In this document: piece after piece, positions 35,916 through 45,471 of the stretch
Layout of the letters: each line of letters starts with the position of its first letter
How positions within the stretch are numbered: position 1 is the first letter of the stretch
DNA from: Zhouia amylolytica
GTDB taxonomy: Bacteria; Bacteroidota; Bacteroidia; Flavobacteriales; Flavobacteriaceae
Assembly (NCBI RefSeq): GCF_900116365.1
Contig: NZ_FPAG01000004.1
Coordinates: forward strand, 141,081-205,080
Direction: 5' to 3'
DNA length: 64,000 nt
Position numbers and translations under genes: made by a program
The notes under the pieces: generated by a model
Seen by the model: only the letters and a program-made list of their open reading frames with translations
Databases searched by the model: none
Told to the model about the DNA's origin: nothing

Positions 35916-38534
35916 ATGAAGATTAGACACTCTATAGTAACTCGAGCAGCTTTGTTTTTTACAGGGCTTGTTATCTTTTCAATATTATTGTCTGGATTTC
36001 TTATTTACGAAAGATCTTCCAAAGTAATAATCGATCATTCCAATAAACGTATTACCTATGTTTCACAATTAGCCGAACAATCATTTTATGCGCTGTTAAG
36101 AGAAGTGTCTAATGATATTGCCGTAATTGATTCGAGTCCCAGCTTACGTGAATATGTTGAAAATCCAACAGACAGAACCACCGAAAATATAGATGATTAT
36201 TTCTATACCATTCTTCATAATAAGAAATCATATTTTCAAATACGTTATATAGGGATAGCAAATAATGGAAAAGAAATTATTCGTTTTGATAAAAAAAACG
36301 GACAAATACTGAAATCTGATGACCTTCAGGAGAAAGGAGACAGAGATTACTTTAAAGAAGCAATTAATATTGATGAAGGAGAATTGTACTTTTCAAAAAT
36401 AAATTTGAATGAAGAGTATGGAGTAATTAGTGACCCTCAAACACCAACCCTCCGAGCAGCAAGTCCGGTTTTTTTAAATGGAGAAATTAAAGGGATTGTT
36501 ATAATTAATGTCGACCTGGGAGATTTTTATACCCGGTTACAGCAGATATCAGGTTTAGAATCACAGCTATTCCTGATCGATGACGATGGACAATATCTTT
36601 ACGCACGTAATCGCGAAAAAACCTTTGCGAAACAAAGACAATCGGAATTTAATTTTTTTGGCGATTTTAAAATAGACAAAAAAGAGATGGTTGAGAACGT
36701 TAAGATTCCTGAAATGATTAACGATGATTTTCTTAGCTATGTCACCGTGTTAAGTTATTTTAAGGGTAAAAGAACGATCTATATGGTCTCGTTGATAGAT
36801 CGAAACACCTTGTTGAAAAGTGCCCGGGAGGTTAGGCTTGGGAGTATTAAAACCCTAATCCTGGTTTGTGTATTATCGATCATTATTTCTTGGGTCTTTG
36901 TAAAACTACTTTCCAAAAAGCTCAATCGAATTACCAAAGCTATCAGTAATTATGATAAGGGTGTAGTCTCTGATATAGATCTTCCCGTGTCTGAAAGAAA
37001 CGAAATAGGTGTTTTGGCCGACGCATTTCTTAAAATGAAAAACAAAATAGATCAGAATGTTCAACAGCTCAATACCGCTTTAGAAAAGGAAAAGCAAGCT
37101 AAAATGCAACGTGATGAGTTTCTTCAAAACATGAGCCACGAAATGCGCACGCCACTCAACGCAATTCTGGGCTTTGTGGAGTTGTTGTATAAAAATGATC
37201 CTGCTAAATCACAATTACCAATATTGGATTCTCTCGGAAGAAGTGCAAGAAACCTGTCTGGATTGGTTTATGATGTTTTAGACCATAAAAAAATCGTGGA
37301 AGGGGCCCTTAAAATAGAATATCAGCCTACTAATCTTTTTAAACTTTTAAAGGAAATTTACGCAAGTTACCAATATGAAGCCCTGCAAAAAGGATTGAAA
37401 TTTGAAATGGATATTGATCGTGAATTGGAAGCTAAAAAACTATTGACAGACCCATTAAGGTTGTCTCAAATAGTGACCAACCTGGTGGTGAATGCTATCA
37501 AATATACTGCAGAAGGCTCAATTAAACTCGAAGCAAAAATAATAAGTGAATCTCAGTTCCAGATAAAGCTGTTGGATACAGGTATCGGAATCAAAGCCGA
37601 AAACTTAAGCAAGATAAATGACCGTTATTTTAGAGAGCAAGATGAACTTTCAGGACGTTATGGTGGGTATGGCCTGGGTTTATCAATTGTGAAGCATCTG
37701 ACAGGATTGTTCGGCGGAGAATTAAAAGCAAGTTCCCAAAAAGGAATTGGTTCAGAGTTTTGTGTAACCATGCCTTTGTTGGAAGTTTCCACGGAGATTA
37801 CCGAAAAGAATAGAGTGGTTCAGGAATTTCCAATGCCAGTCCTTAAAAACCAATACGAGATCCTCCATGTCGAAGACGATCTTTCTACTATAGAACTCAT
37901 TAGATTCACACTAAATGATCCGCAAATTAAGATAGTCCAAATTCGTAAGTTAGAAGAAGCAATCAGGTATGCGCAAGAAGAATCAGCAGATGTGATAATT
38001 ACGGATTTGATGCTCGAAAGGAAAAATCTTAAAAAGCCATTGACAGACCTTATCCGATCAAAGAAAATTTCAACTCCCGTAATTGTAACTTCGGCTCTTG
38101 AAATAAATGAATTGAAAGCAGTGAGTGAGTATTATTTTCAAAAACCCTTTCAACCTTCAGAATTAAAAGACCTTGTTTTTAATGTGCTCGGTAAGAATGA
38201 ATTCTCAACACCCGATTTTTCAAACATTTACCAGAATTATGACTACAAAACCGCCAAGATTAAACAGGTGTTGCAACTAATGCACGAAGAGTTTGAAACT
38301 TATTTGAATAGAATAAATAATGCGGTTGAAACAACAGATCAGGAAGAATGGGAAGCAATTATTCACAAGCTTATAACCCATATAAACAATTTAAATCTTC
38401 TATCGCTTTTAGATACATTACCCGAACAAGTGGAAAGGTTAAATCCTGATGCATTGTTCGATATCAGGAATTCCTTCGCATATATTTTATGCTGTATTAG
38501 AGCGGAAAAAAGACGGCTTAGTTTAGAAGGTTGA
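35916..38534 (+). CDS. Hybrid histidine kinase with periplasmic sensor, receiver and HPt-like tail
   Basis: The 872-residue protein has an N-terminal membrane helix, a periplasmic Cache-like sensor domain (about residues 30-300), a second helix near 305-325 and a HAMP linker. HisKA follows with phosphoacceptor His408 in NMSHEMRTPLNAILGF, then HATPase (LVVNAIKYT, DTGIGI, GYGLGLSIVKHLTG). A receiver domain starts near 648 with Asp in DVIITDLMLE. The last roughly 110 residues are helical with HKLITHINNL, which may be a degenerate HPt. Its 3' end overlaps the convergent LytTR regulator gene by 17 nt. Confidence 0.9.
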   Translation: MKIRHSIVTRAALFFTGLVIFSILLSGFLIYERSSKVIIDHSNKRITYVSQLAEQSFYALLREVSNDIAVIDSSPSLREYVENPTDRTTENIDDYFYTILHNKKSYFQIRYIGIANNGKEIIRFDKKNGQILKSDDLQEKGDRDYFKEAINIDEGELYFSKINLNEEYGVISDPQTPTLRAASPVFLNGEIKGIVIINVDLGDFYTRLQQISGLESQLFLIDDDGQYLYARNREKTFAKQRQSEFNFFGDFKIDKKEMVENVKIPEMINDDFLSYVTVLSYFKGKRTIYMVSLIDRNTLLKSAREVRLGSIKTLILVCVLSIIISWVFVKLLSKKLNRITKAISNYDKGVVSDIDLPVSERNEIGVLADAFLKMKNKIDQNVQQLNTALEKEKQAKMQRDEFLQNMSHEMRTPLNAILGFVELLYKNDPAKSQLPILDSLGRSARNLSGLVYDVLDHKKIVEGALKIEYQPTNLFKLLKEIYASYQYEALQKGLKFEMDIDRELEAKKLLTDPLRLSQIVTNLVVNAIKYTAEGSIKLEAKIISESQFQIKLLDTGIGIKAENLSKINDRYFREQDELSGRYGGYGLGLSIVKHLTGLFGGELKASSQKGIGSEFCVTMPLLEVSTEITEKNRVVQEFPMPVLKNQYEILHVEDDLSTIELIRFTLNDPQIKIVQIRKLEEAIRYAQEESADVIITDLMLERKNLKKPLTDLIRSKKISTPVIVTSALEINELKAVSEYYFQKPFQPSELKDLVFNVLGKNEFSTPDFSNIYQNYDYKTAKIKQVLQLMHEEFETYLNRINNAVETTDQEEWEAIIHKLITHINNLNLLSLLDTLPEQVERLNPDALFDIRNSFAYILCCIRAEKRRLSLEG

Positions 38535-39198
38535 TTTTTTTCAATAGATCCTTTTCATAACTCTGACTTACCGGAATATACTCCTCTCCAATAAAAATCG
38601 TATTGTTGTCAATAGCTTCTATTTTATTTAAATTAACAATATACGACCGATGTACACGCTGGAATTCGTCATTGAGCTTCATCTCAAGTTCTTTTAGGGT
38701 CATTAAAGTGAGAATCTTTTTATCTTTTAAAACAATTGAAATATAATTAGCTTCAGATTTAAAATAAAGTACCTCCTCCAGGTCGAGTTTAACCAATTTG
38801 TTGCGGTCCTTTATAAATAATCGCGAATCTTTACGCTGGTATTTGGAAAGGTAATTTTGTGCCTTTTGAAATCCTTTGTAAAATCTTGAGAAATTGATCG
38901 GCTTCACCAGAAAATCTACAATCTGATCATAATTGTACGAATCAGAAGCAAAATCCTTATTGGACGTGATCATTATAACAGCAGTACGATCCTCTATAAT
39001 ATTTAAAATTTCCTTTCCGTTAATATCCGGTAGGTTATAGTCAAGAAGAATCAGGTCAAAAGAAGAACTGTTAATGAGATTTATAGATTCAAATGCAGAG
39101 GTAGTAGCAGTGATGCTCGATATGTCATCAATTTTATTGCAAAAGTGTTTGAGCAAATCACACATTAAAAAATCATCATCAATAATTAAGCACTTCAT
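38518..39198 (-). CDS. LytTR family response regulator
   Basis: I start at the ATG at 39198 (MKCLIIDDDFLMCDLL), giving 226 residues. The in-frame ATG at 39243 would add 15 unusual residues. A receiver domain has the Asp in LILLDYNLPDI and Lys in FLVKPINF. A LytTR DNA-binding domain follows (EVLYFKSEANYISIVLKDKK, RVHRSYIVNLNKIEAI). It is divergent from the haloperoxidase gene across 112 nt and convergent with the hybrid kinase. Partnership with either is inference. Confidence 0.9.
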   Translation of the reverse strand: MKCLIIDDDFLMCDLLKHFCNKIDDISSITATTSAFESINLINSSSFDLILLDYNLPDINGKEILNIIEDRTAVIMITSNKDFASDSYNYDQIVDFLVKPINFSRFYKGFQKAQNYLSKYQRKDSRLFIKDRNKLVKLDLEEVLYFKSEANYISIVLKDKKILTLMTLKELEMKLNDEFQRVHRSYIVNLNKIEAIDNNTIFIGEEYIPVSQSYEKDLLKKINLLN

Positions 39199-39310
39199 CG
39201 TTTTATCAAATAAATCATGTGTTTCATCAAGCAATATAGCCAATCTAAATAAAAAAGAAATACCGTAAGCTTCAAATCCTTATTATTGAATATTAAAATC
39301 AACCAACAAG

Positions 39311-40828
39311 ATGAAATTAAAATTAATTAAATTATCCCTATTAGCCTGTGTGATTATGGCTTTTGTGAATTGTAAACAGGGAAATGATCGTAAGAATGAT
39401 GTTGCAGAGAATAAGCTAAATACCGAGGAACAAGCACTTGGTGAAAATAATGTAGCTTATCAATGGGCTCATACCGCTCTGGAGGCAACAGCCAATGACA
39501 CTGATAAATTTAAACCTCGTCCAACCATTACTTCACGGTTCTTAGGTCTTATTTTTACTGCCATGTTTGATGCGTGGTCAAGATATGATGAAAAAGCAGC
39601 TACAGTATATCTGGATGGAGTTGAACGAAGACCTCAAGATGAGCAAACTATTAAAAATAAAGAGATAGCTATAAGCTATGCGGCATACAGGGCCATGAGT
39701 GAGTACTTTTACTCCGATAGTACATTGTTTAGGAATAAAATGAAGGAGCTTCAATTAGACCCCGATAATCATTCGCTCGATCCGACTACCCCTGAAGGAA
39801 TTGGAAACCTCGCGGCTAAAATGGTCATTGAGGGTAGAAAAAATGATGGTTCAAACCAATATGGTGAAGTAGAAGGTTCTGATGGAAAACCTTATTTTGA
39901 CTATACCGGATATAAACCGGTAAATGATGTTGAAAATAATACGGATATAAATAGGTGGCAGCCTAAATACTTTTCAGATGGTAATGGCGGACAATTTGCA
40001 CCAGGATGTTTAACACCGTATTGGCAAAATGTAAAACCTCTACTGTTAAAATCATCAGATCAATTTAGACCTGGTCCACCACCAATGGTTGGTTCTGAAC
40101 AATTAAAGGAAGAAGTAGCAGAAGTTGTTGAACTTCAGGCAAACCTTACCCCGGAAAATAAAGCCCTGGTAGAGTTTATGAGAGACGGACCGAAATCAGT
40201 TCAACAGGCAGGACACTGGTTAATTTTTGCACAGGACGTTTCAAGACGTGATAAACATACTTTGGATGAAGATGTAAAAATGTATTTCCTGGTTGAATCG
40301 GTTGCGATGGATGCATTCATAGCTTGCTGGGATTCTAAAATGCATTATGATTTTGCTCGCCCGTTCGCGTTAGTTCACGAATATTATCAGGATAAAACCA
40401 TAAAGGCATGGGCCGGCCCTGATAAAGGGATGGTAGAAATGAAAGGGCAATACTGGAGACCATATTCTCCTGATACATTCTTATGTCCTCCATTTCCAAG
40501 TTATGTGTCTGGTCATAGTACCATTAGTGGAGGGTGCGCAGAAGCATTAAAGCTTTTTAAAGGAAGCGACGAGTTTGGTAGTGAAGTTGAATTAGTTCCA
40601 GGGGCACTGACAGAGCCTGACAATGTTGACGATCCGGTAGTCCTTAAATTTCCAACTTTTACAAAAGCAGGGGAAATGGCCGGTATCTCCAGAGTGATGG
40701 GAGGTTACCATATTCAGGCCGATAACATAGAAGGATTAGAATTAGGTAGAAATGTTGCCAGATATAATTATAAAAAGTTCCTTGAGTTAATAGGTGAAAA
40801 AGAGCAAATAGCTCAGGTAAACAAGTGA
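39311..40828 (+). CDS. Vanadium-dependent haloperoxidase family lipoprotein
   Basis: The 505-residue protein has a lipoprotein signal (box FVNC). It shows the vanadate-binding pattern of the haloperoxidase/PAP2 superfamily: K-x6-RP in KMHYDFARPF, a SGH segment in FPSYVSGHSTISGG, and SR-x5-H-x3-D in SRVMGGYHIQAD. The usual PSGH reads VSGH here. These enzymes oxidise halides with hydrogen peroxide, and Zobellia has related iodoperoxidases. Halide choice and true vanadium use cannot be read from sequence; an acid phosphatase is the alternative. Confidence 0.85.
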   Translation: MKLKLIKLSLLACVIMAFVNCKQGNDRKNDVAENKLNTEEQALGENNVAYQWAHTALEATANDTDKFKPRPTITSRFLGLIFTAMFDAWSRYDEKAATVYLDGVERRPQDEQTIKNKEIAISYAAYRAMSEYFYSDSTLFRNKMKELQLDPDNHSLDPTTPEGIGNLAAKMVIEGRKNDGSNQYGEVEGSDGKPYFDYTGYKPVNDVENNTDINRWQPKYFSDGNGGQFAPGCLTPYWQNVKPLLLKSSDQFRPGPPPMVGSEQLKEEVAEVVELQANLTPENKALVEFMRDGPKSVQQAGHWLIFAQDVSRRDKHTLDEDVKMYFLVESVAMDAFIACWDSKMHYDFARPFALVHEYYQDKTIKAWAGPDKGMVEMKGQYWRPYSPDTFLCPPFPSYVSGHSTISGGCAEALKLFKGSDEFGSEVELVPGALTEPDNVDDPVVLKFPTFTKAGEMAGISRVMGGYHIQADNIEGLELGRNVARYNYKKFLELIGEKEQIAQVNK

Positions 40829-40836
40829 TTTTTTAA

Positions 40837-40867
40837 AAAGAGCTACAAATAAGTAGCTCTTTTTTTA
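40837..40867 (+). terminator. Terminator after the haloperoxidase gene
   Basis: AAAGAGCTAC and GTAGCTCTTT (40853-40862) form a 10-bp stem with a 6-nt loop, followed by TTTTT. It separates the haloperoxidase from the DoxX-like gene, which may still receive read-through. Confidence 0.87.
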
Positions 40868-40915
40868 TGACTTTTTTATTGAACACTTATTCGAATATGA
40901 TTCAAATGAACAATC

Positions 40916-41350
40916 ATGACTCGCTTAATAGCTAATATAAACAGAAGCAGGCTGCTTGCCTTTAGTATAGGATTAATCTATGTTTGGTTCGGGGTGTTAA
41001 AGTTTTTTCCACAGTTGAGCCCCGCAGATGCCTTGGCTAAACAAACCATTACCTTCCTTACTTTTGGAATATTGCCCGAGAGCATCAGTATATTTTTGCT
41101 CGCTATTCTTGAAGTTGTTATCGGAATGTTCCTGATTTTCAATTTTCAATTAAGAAAAATTGTAGTGGTAGCCATATTTCACTTAATAATGACTTTTGTG
41201 CCCTTGTTGTTTTTTGCAAACATATCTTTCGACAGGGCTCCCTTTGTACCTTCATTAGTAGGACAGTATATTATGAAAAATATAGTTATAATAAGTGCCC
41301 TTCTATTGGTGTATCCCGGAGACGAAGCTACCAAATTACAACAATCTTAA
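40916..41350 (+). CDS. DoxX-like four-helix membrane protein
   Basis: The 144-residue protein has four predicted transmembrane helices (about residues 15-32, 50-72, 78-97 and 118-135). The first contains YVWFGVLKFFP, which resembles DoxX/DoxD-like proteins. The family is loosely tied to redox or sulfur chemistry and has no single function. It lies 37 nt before an outer-membrane barrel gene and downstream of the haloperoxidase. Joint function is inference from order only. Confidence 0.65.
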   Translation: MTRLIANINRSRLLAFSIGLIYVWFGVLKFFPQLSPADALAKQTITFLTFGILPESISIFLLAILEVVIGMFLIFNFQLRKIVVVAIFHLIMTFVPLLFFANISFDRAPFVPSLVGQYIMKNIVIISALLLVYPGDEATKLQQS

Positions 41351-41386
41351 AATCACAGTTAAAAAATCTGCATAATCATATAAATT

Positions 41387-42520
41387 ATGAATTTAAATTT
41401 TATAAGACGAATTGTCTTTACAGGTGTACTGTCTCTTTTTTGTAACCTGTATTATTCCAATGCCCAAGGATGTGTGGCAATAAGAGGATTCTCATCCTGC
41501 TCTGGTAGCTTAGGAACCGAAGGTTATCTGAGCTCTGGAGAATTTCTTGTAGGATCTAATAATCGCTATTTTGAATCCTTTAGACATTTCCGTGGTACGG
41601 AACAAGAAGAAAACAGAATTGAAGAAGGAACCAATGTTATTAATGATTCATACTTTTTCGATTTAACTCTCAATTATGGGGTTACCGACAGATTATATGC
41701 CAATTTACTAATCCCATTCGTTTCTCATGTAAGGTCATCAATGTACGAACACGGAGGTAATTCCTATGGCGATAGACATACTACACGTGCTGCCGGTTTA
41801 GCAGATTTAAGAATTGGCGGTGGATATTGGTTAATTGATCATGGAACCAAGCCTTTTAACTTTGCTTTTGGAGCAGGAATTAAACTGCCTACGGGAGATT
41901 ATTCCCATACTGATACTTTTTATAATCAGGGTCAAGACAAAGATACAGAGGTGGAAGCGGTGGTAGATCAATCGATTCAACCTGGAGATGGAGGACTTGG
42001 GTTTAACCTCGATTTTCAGGGATACTATACCCTTTCACATAATTTTATGCTAACCACATCATTGTATTATTTAATTAATCCTGAAGAAACCAATGGTGTC
42101 TTAACAAGGAGAGGAACCAGCGAGTTCTCTGTGCCCGATCAGTATGCAGCTCAGATTGGTACCACCTTCTTTCCAATGGTAAAAGGACTAGCCTTTTATC
42201 TTGGAGGTTTGTTAGAAGGTGTGCCGGCTTCAGACTTTATCGGAGGTAGCGCAGGCTATCGAAGACCCGGCTATGCCATTTCAGTAGATCCGGGCGTTAA
42301 TTATACCGTAAATAATCTTTCATTGCGTTTAAATGTTCCTTTTGCGGTTGAAAGAAATAGGATTCAAAGTTATGAGGATAAGATCAGAACCATAGAAACT
42401 GGTGAGTTTAGACAAGGCGATGCAGCATTTGCGGATTACCTGATAAACTTTAGCCTTACGTATAGAATAACCAAACATAAAACTAAAAAGTTTGATACGG
42501 ATATACAGGTCTTAAATTAA
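41387..42520 (+). CDS. Outer-membrane beta-barrel protein of unknown function
   Basis: The 377-residue protein has a signal peptide (ending near YYSNAQG) and alternating hydrophobic/polar strands throughout, such as YFFDLTLNYGVTDRLYANLL and GLGFNLDFQGYYTL. It ends in strands NFSLTYRITK and a basic tail. The layout resembles transporter-type barrels of the MetA/FadL-like kind. The mature N-terminus has three cysteines (GCVAIRGFSSCSG is visible). It lies last in the forward run after the haloperoxidase and DoxX-like genes. Confidence 0.75.
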   Translation: MNLNFIRRIVFTGVLSLFCNLYYSNAQGCVAIRGFSSCSGSLGTEGYLSSGEFLVGSNNRYFESFRHFRGTEQEENRIEEGTNVINDSYFFDLTLNYGVTDRLYANLLIPFVSHVRSSMYEHGGNSYGDRHTTRAAGLADLRIGGGYWLIDHGTKPFNFAFGAGIKLPTGDYSHTDTFYNQGQDKDTEVEAVVDQSIQPGDGGLGFNLDFQGYYTLSHNFMLTTSLYYLINPEETNGVLTRRGTSEFSVPDQYAAQIGTTFFPMVKGLAFYLGGLLEGVPASDFIGGSAGYRRPGYAISVDPGVNYTVNNLSLRLNVPFAVERNRIQSYEDKIRTIETGEFRQGDAAFADYLINFSLTYRITKHKTKKFDTDIQVLN

Positions 42521-42588
42521 AAGTTGAATATTAAATTTGATGATTATCTAACGGGTAATAAAACAAACTGTTAACTAAGTATATTTAA

Positions 42589-42617
42589 ACCAGTCGGGCC
42601 ATTTAAACCCGACTGGT
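42589..42617. terminator. Convergent hairpin terminator between the barrel gene and metE
   Basis: ACCAGTCGGG (42589-42598) and CCCGACTGGT (42608-42617) form a 10-bp stem with a 9-nt loop. T tracts are weak on both sides, so efficiency is uncertain, but the position between convergent genes fits. Confidence 0.7.
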
Positions 42618-42627
42618 ATAGTTAATA

Positions 42628-44943
42628 TTATGCCTCTATTTGATGTGTTTCTCTAAGCTTTATGGCGGCATTCACCATGGCTATAAGAGCATGCCTGGTT
42701 TCTTCCCACTTACGGGTCTTTAAACCACAATCAGGGTTCACCCATAACTGCTGAACCGATAATAGATTGATGGCTTTAGAAATGAGATTTTCCATTTCCT
42801 CCTGACTCGGGATTCTTGGGGAATGGATATCGTATACACCCGGCCCAATTTCATTAGGATATTTGAACTTACTGAATACTTCCAGTAACTCCATTTGTGA
42901 GCGTGAGGTTTCTATGGTTATAACATCAGCATCCATAGCAGCAATACTTTCTATGATTTCATTGAATTCCGAATAACACATATGAGTATGTATTTGTGTT
43001 TCATCTTTAACAACCGCTGCACTTAGTTTAAAAGCATCAACAGCCCATTTTAAGTATGCGCTCCAGTCTTTTTTTCGTAAGGGTAAACCTTCTCGGATAG
43101 CAGGCTCATCAATCTGAATGATGTGAATCCCTGCCTGTTCGAGATCTGCAACTTCATCCCTGATGGCTAAAGCAATCTGTTGAGTAGTTGTTTTACGAGG
43201 CTGATCATCACGAACAAACGACCATTGTAATATGGTAACCGGTCCGGTAAGCATACCCTTAACAGGTTTGTTAGTTAACGACTGTGCATAAGAAGTCCAC
43301 TGAACCGTCATAGGAGATTTTCTGCTGATATCACCAAATATGATCGGAGGCTTAACCCCTCTCGATCCATAACTTTGTACCCAGCCGAATTGGGTGAATG
43401 CAACTCCATGCAACCGTTCACCAAAGTATTCAACCATGTCATTTCGTTCAAATTCTCCATGTACCAATACGTCTAACCCGATCTCTTCCTGCCAGCGAAT
43501 AGCTTCTTCAATTTCATTTGCAATTTCCTTATGGTAACTTTCAGTGGTTATTTTTCCTTTTTTATGTTGAAAACGAAGTTGTCGTACCTCAGCTGTCTGT
43601 GGGAATGATCCAATCGTAGTAGTCGGAAATAAAGGCAATTGTAACAAAGCCTTTTGCTTGGTTTGACGAATGCCAAATGGGTGGCTTCGCAAGGTATCTG
43701 CCGCAGTAATATTCGCTACGCGATTTTTCACCTCTGGTTTATGAATTAATGTTGAAGAATCCCTGTCTTTAATAGCAGCTTTGTTCGACTCCAATTCTTT
43801 TTGATGCTCAGGGCTTGGGCTTTGATAAGAGAGATGGGCGATGGTGCTCACTTCATTCACCTTCTGTTTGGCAAATGCCAGCCAGCTTTTAAGAGTGGAA
43901 GGTAAGGTGTCCTCATCGTTTTCATTATCCAGATCAAATGGCACGTGAAGTAATGAACAAGAAGGAGCAATGACGATACGGTCTTCACCTATCACATTGA
44001 TGGCCCTGTCAATAATTTGTAAGGAAGTCTCGTAATGATTCTTCCAGATGTTTCGGCCATCAATAACGCCTAAAGATAAATTCCTGTCGGTTGGAATTAC
44101 ATTCAGGATTACATCTAATTGCTCTGGAGCCCGCACCAAATCAATATGTAGCGTTTTAACAGGTAGCTCCATAACCGTTGTTAGATTATGTTCTATGCTA
44201 CCAAAGTATGTGGCTAAGACCAAATCAATATCAGGGAAAGTAACGGCAATTTTTTCATAGACATATTGAAAGGCTTCCTTCTCATCTGCTGTCAGATCCA
44301 TAGATAAAAACGGCTCGTCAAATTGTATAGTTGTAGCCCCGGCATTTTGTAGAACAGATAAGATATTCAGGTAAACAGGCAAAAGCTTGGCAATGAGTTC
44401 AATCCGGTGAAATCCTGCCTCTTTCTCCTTACCCAGCAAAAGATAAGTAACCGGACCAATAAGAACGGGTTTGGTCTTTATACCCTTTTCCAGGGCTTCG
44501 GTATATTCGTCAATTACTTTAGACGAAAAAAGATGAAACTCCTGATCTTTGGTGAATTCAGGAACAATGTAATGATAATTGGTGTCAAACCACTTGGTCA
44601 TTTCCATAGCGATCAGGTCCAGCCCATTTTTTTGATATCCCCGGGCCATGGCAAAGTATAAATCGGTTTTTGAGACACGATGGTTTAACAGAGGTTCATA
44701 GCGATCAGGAATAGCACCAACGGTAAGAGACATATCCAATACCTGGTCGTAAAAAGAAAAGTCGTTGGAAGGAATCCAGTCGATACCCGCCTCTTGCTGA
44801 AGACTCCAATTAGATTGTTTAATCTTAGAACCCGTTTGGAACAGCTCTTCTTGGGTAATCTTACCTGCCCAATAGGCTTCACAGGCTTTTTTTAATTCTC
44901 TTTTGGCACCAATTCGCGGGTAGCCAAGAATTTGTGTAATCAT
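42628..44943 (-). CDS. metE: Cobalamin-independent methionine synthase
   Basis: MetE transfers a methyl group from methyltetrahydropteroyl-polyglutamate to homocysteine. The 771-residue protein has both domains: an N-terminal ILGYPRIGAKRELKKA and a C-terminal catalytic half with TTIGSFPQT, LVHGEFERNDMVEYFGE, the zinc His/Cys in HTHMCYSEF and Cys in VNPDCGLKTRKWEE. It is preceded by a cobalamin riboswitch on the same strand, so B12 should switch it off. This implies a B12-dependent MetH elsewhere. It is monocistronic in the window. Confidence 0.97.
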   Translation of the reverse strand: MITQILGYPRIGAKRELKKACEAYWAGKITQEELFQTGSKIKQSNWSLQQEAGIDWIPSNDFSFYDQVLDMSLTVGAIPDRYEPLLNHRVSKTDLYFAMARGYQKNGLDLIAMEMTKWFDTNYHYIVPEFTKDQEFHLFSSKVIDEYTEALEKGIKTKPVLIGPVTYLLLGKEKEAGFHRIELIAKLLPVYLNILSVLQNAGATTIQFDEPFLSMDLTADEKEAFQYVYEKIAVTFPDIDLVLATYFGSIEHNLTTVMELPVKTLHIDLVRAPEQLDVILNVIPTDRNLSLGVIDGRNIWKNHYETSLQIIDRAINVIGEDRIVIAPSCSLLHVPFDLDNENDEDTLPSTLKSWLAFAKQKVNEVSTIAHLSYQSPSPEHQKELESNKAAIKDRDSSTLIHKPEVKNRVANITAADTLRSHPFGIRQTKQKALLQLPLFPTTTIGSFPQTAEVRQLRFQHKKGKITTESYHKEIANEIEEAIRWQEEIGLDVLVHGEFERNDMVEYFGERLHGVAFTQFGWVQSYGSRGVKPPIIFGDISRKSPMTVQWTSYAQSLTNKPVKGMLTGPVTILQWSFVRDDQPRKTTTQQIALAIRDEVADLEQAGIHIIQIDEPAIREGLPLRKKDWSAYLKWAVDAFKLSAAVVKDETQIHTHMCYSEFNEIIESIAAMDADVITIETSRSQMELLEVFSKFKYPNEIGPGVYDIHSPRIPSQEEMENLISKAINLLSVQQLWVNPDCGLKTRKWEETRHALIAMVNAAIKLRETHQIEA

Positions 44944-45136
44944 ACGTTTGTGGTTTTAAAAATGATACATAACATTTAAAAAACTTTACACTACGGTATG
45001 CCTGCAGATTTAAAGATGTCTTTACGGATAAATACCGGCATACAGGGATAACCCCACCTTGGGGATCCAAATAACAAACGGTAAAATATCAATATTCGAT
45101 CCTTGCTTTAAATCGCGAAAGCAAAATCATTATGAT

Positions 45137-45297
45137 GTAAGGCAGGTCTCCTGGCTTGTAACGTTTTTATCTTCCTTCCCGTCCTATGGTGGTTAGACAG
45201 TGGATACTTTAGATAAAACCTTCAATGTTACTTACAGTTGCGCGTCAGCTTGTGATTTGCACACAATTCCCTATTAATCAACTTTACGTTCAACCTT
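45137..45297 (-). promoter_or_regulatory. Cobalamin (B12) riboswitch upstream of metE
   Basis: On the reverse strand the conserved landmarks appear in order: AGGGAATTGTGTGCAAATC, AAGCTGACGCGCAACTGTAA, then GGGAAGGA and AAGCCAGGAGACCTGCC (45157-45141). These are the core boxes of the B12 aptamer. The about 190-nt leader to metE contains further hairpins (GGATCCCC/GGGG-TT-ATCC near 45064-45042, and GTATGCC/GGCATAC) that could be the expression platform. The rest of 44944-45471 holds nothing recognisable. Confidence 0.95.
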
Positions 45298-45471
45298 AAT
45301 CAAATTGACAAGTACTGCAAAATTTCTAAGACAAATGTATGGCAAATTTAATTCTCATAATAGCAGAATAACCTTAAAAATATAACAGCAGGTTATTAGT
45401 TAATAATTGAAATTTAGTTGACCTTTTTAATTACGGATCAAGGATTGTTTTACAATCACATCAAATGCGTT

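Noticed and set aside
39199-39310. LytTR binding direct repeats in the divergent region
   Set aside because: Only one partial match (TACCGTAAG) to the LytTR site was found; a paired repeat at the required spacing is missing.
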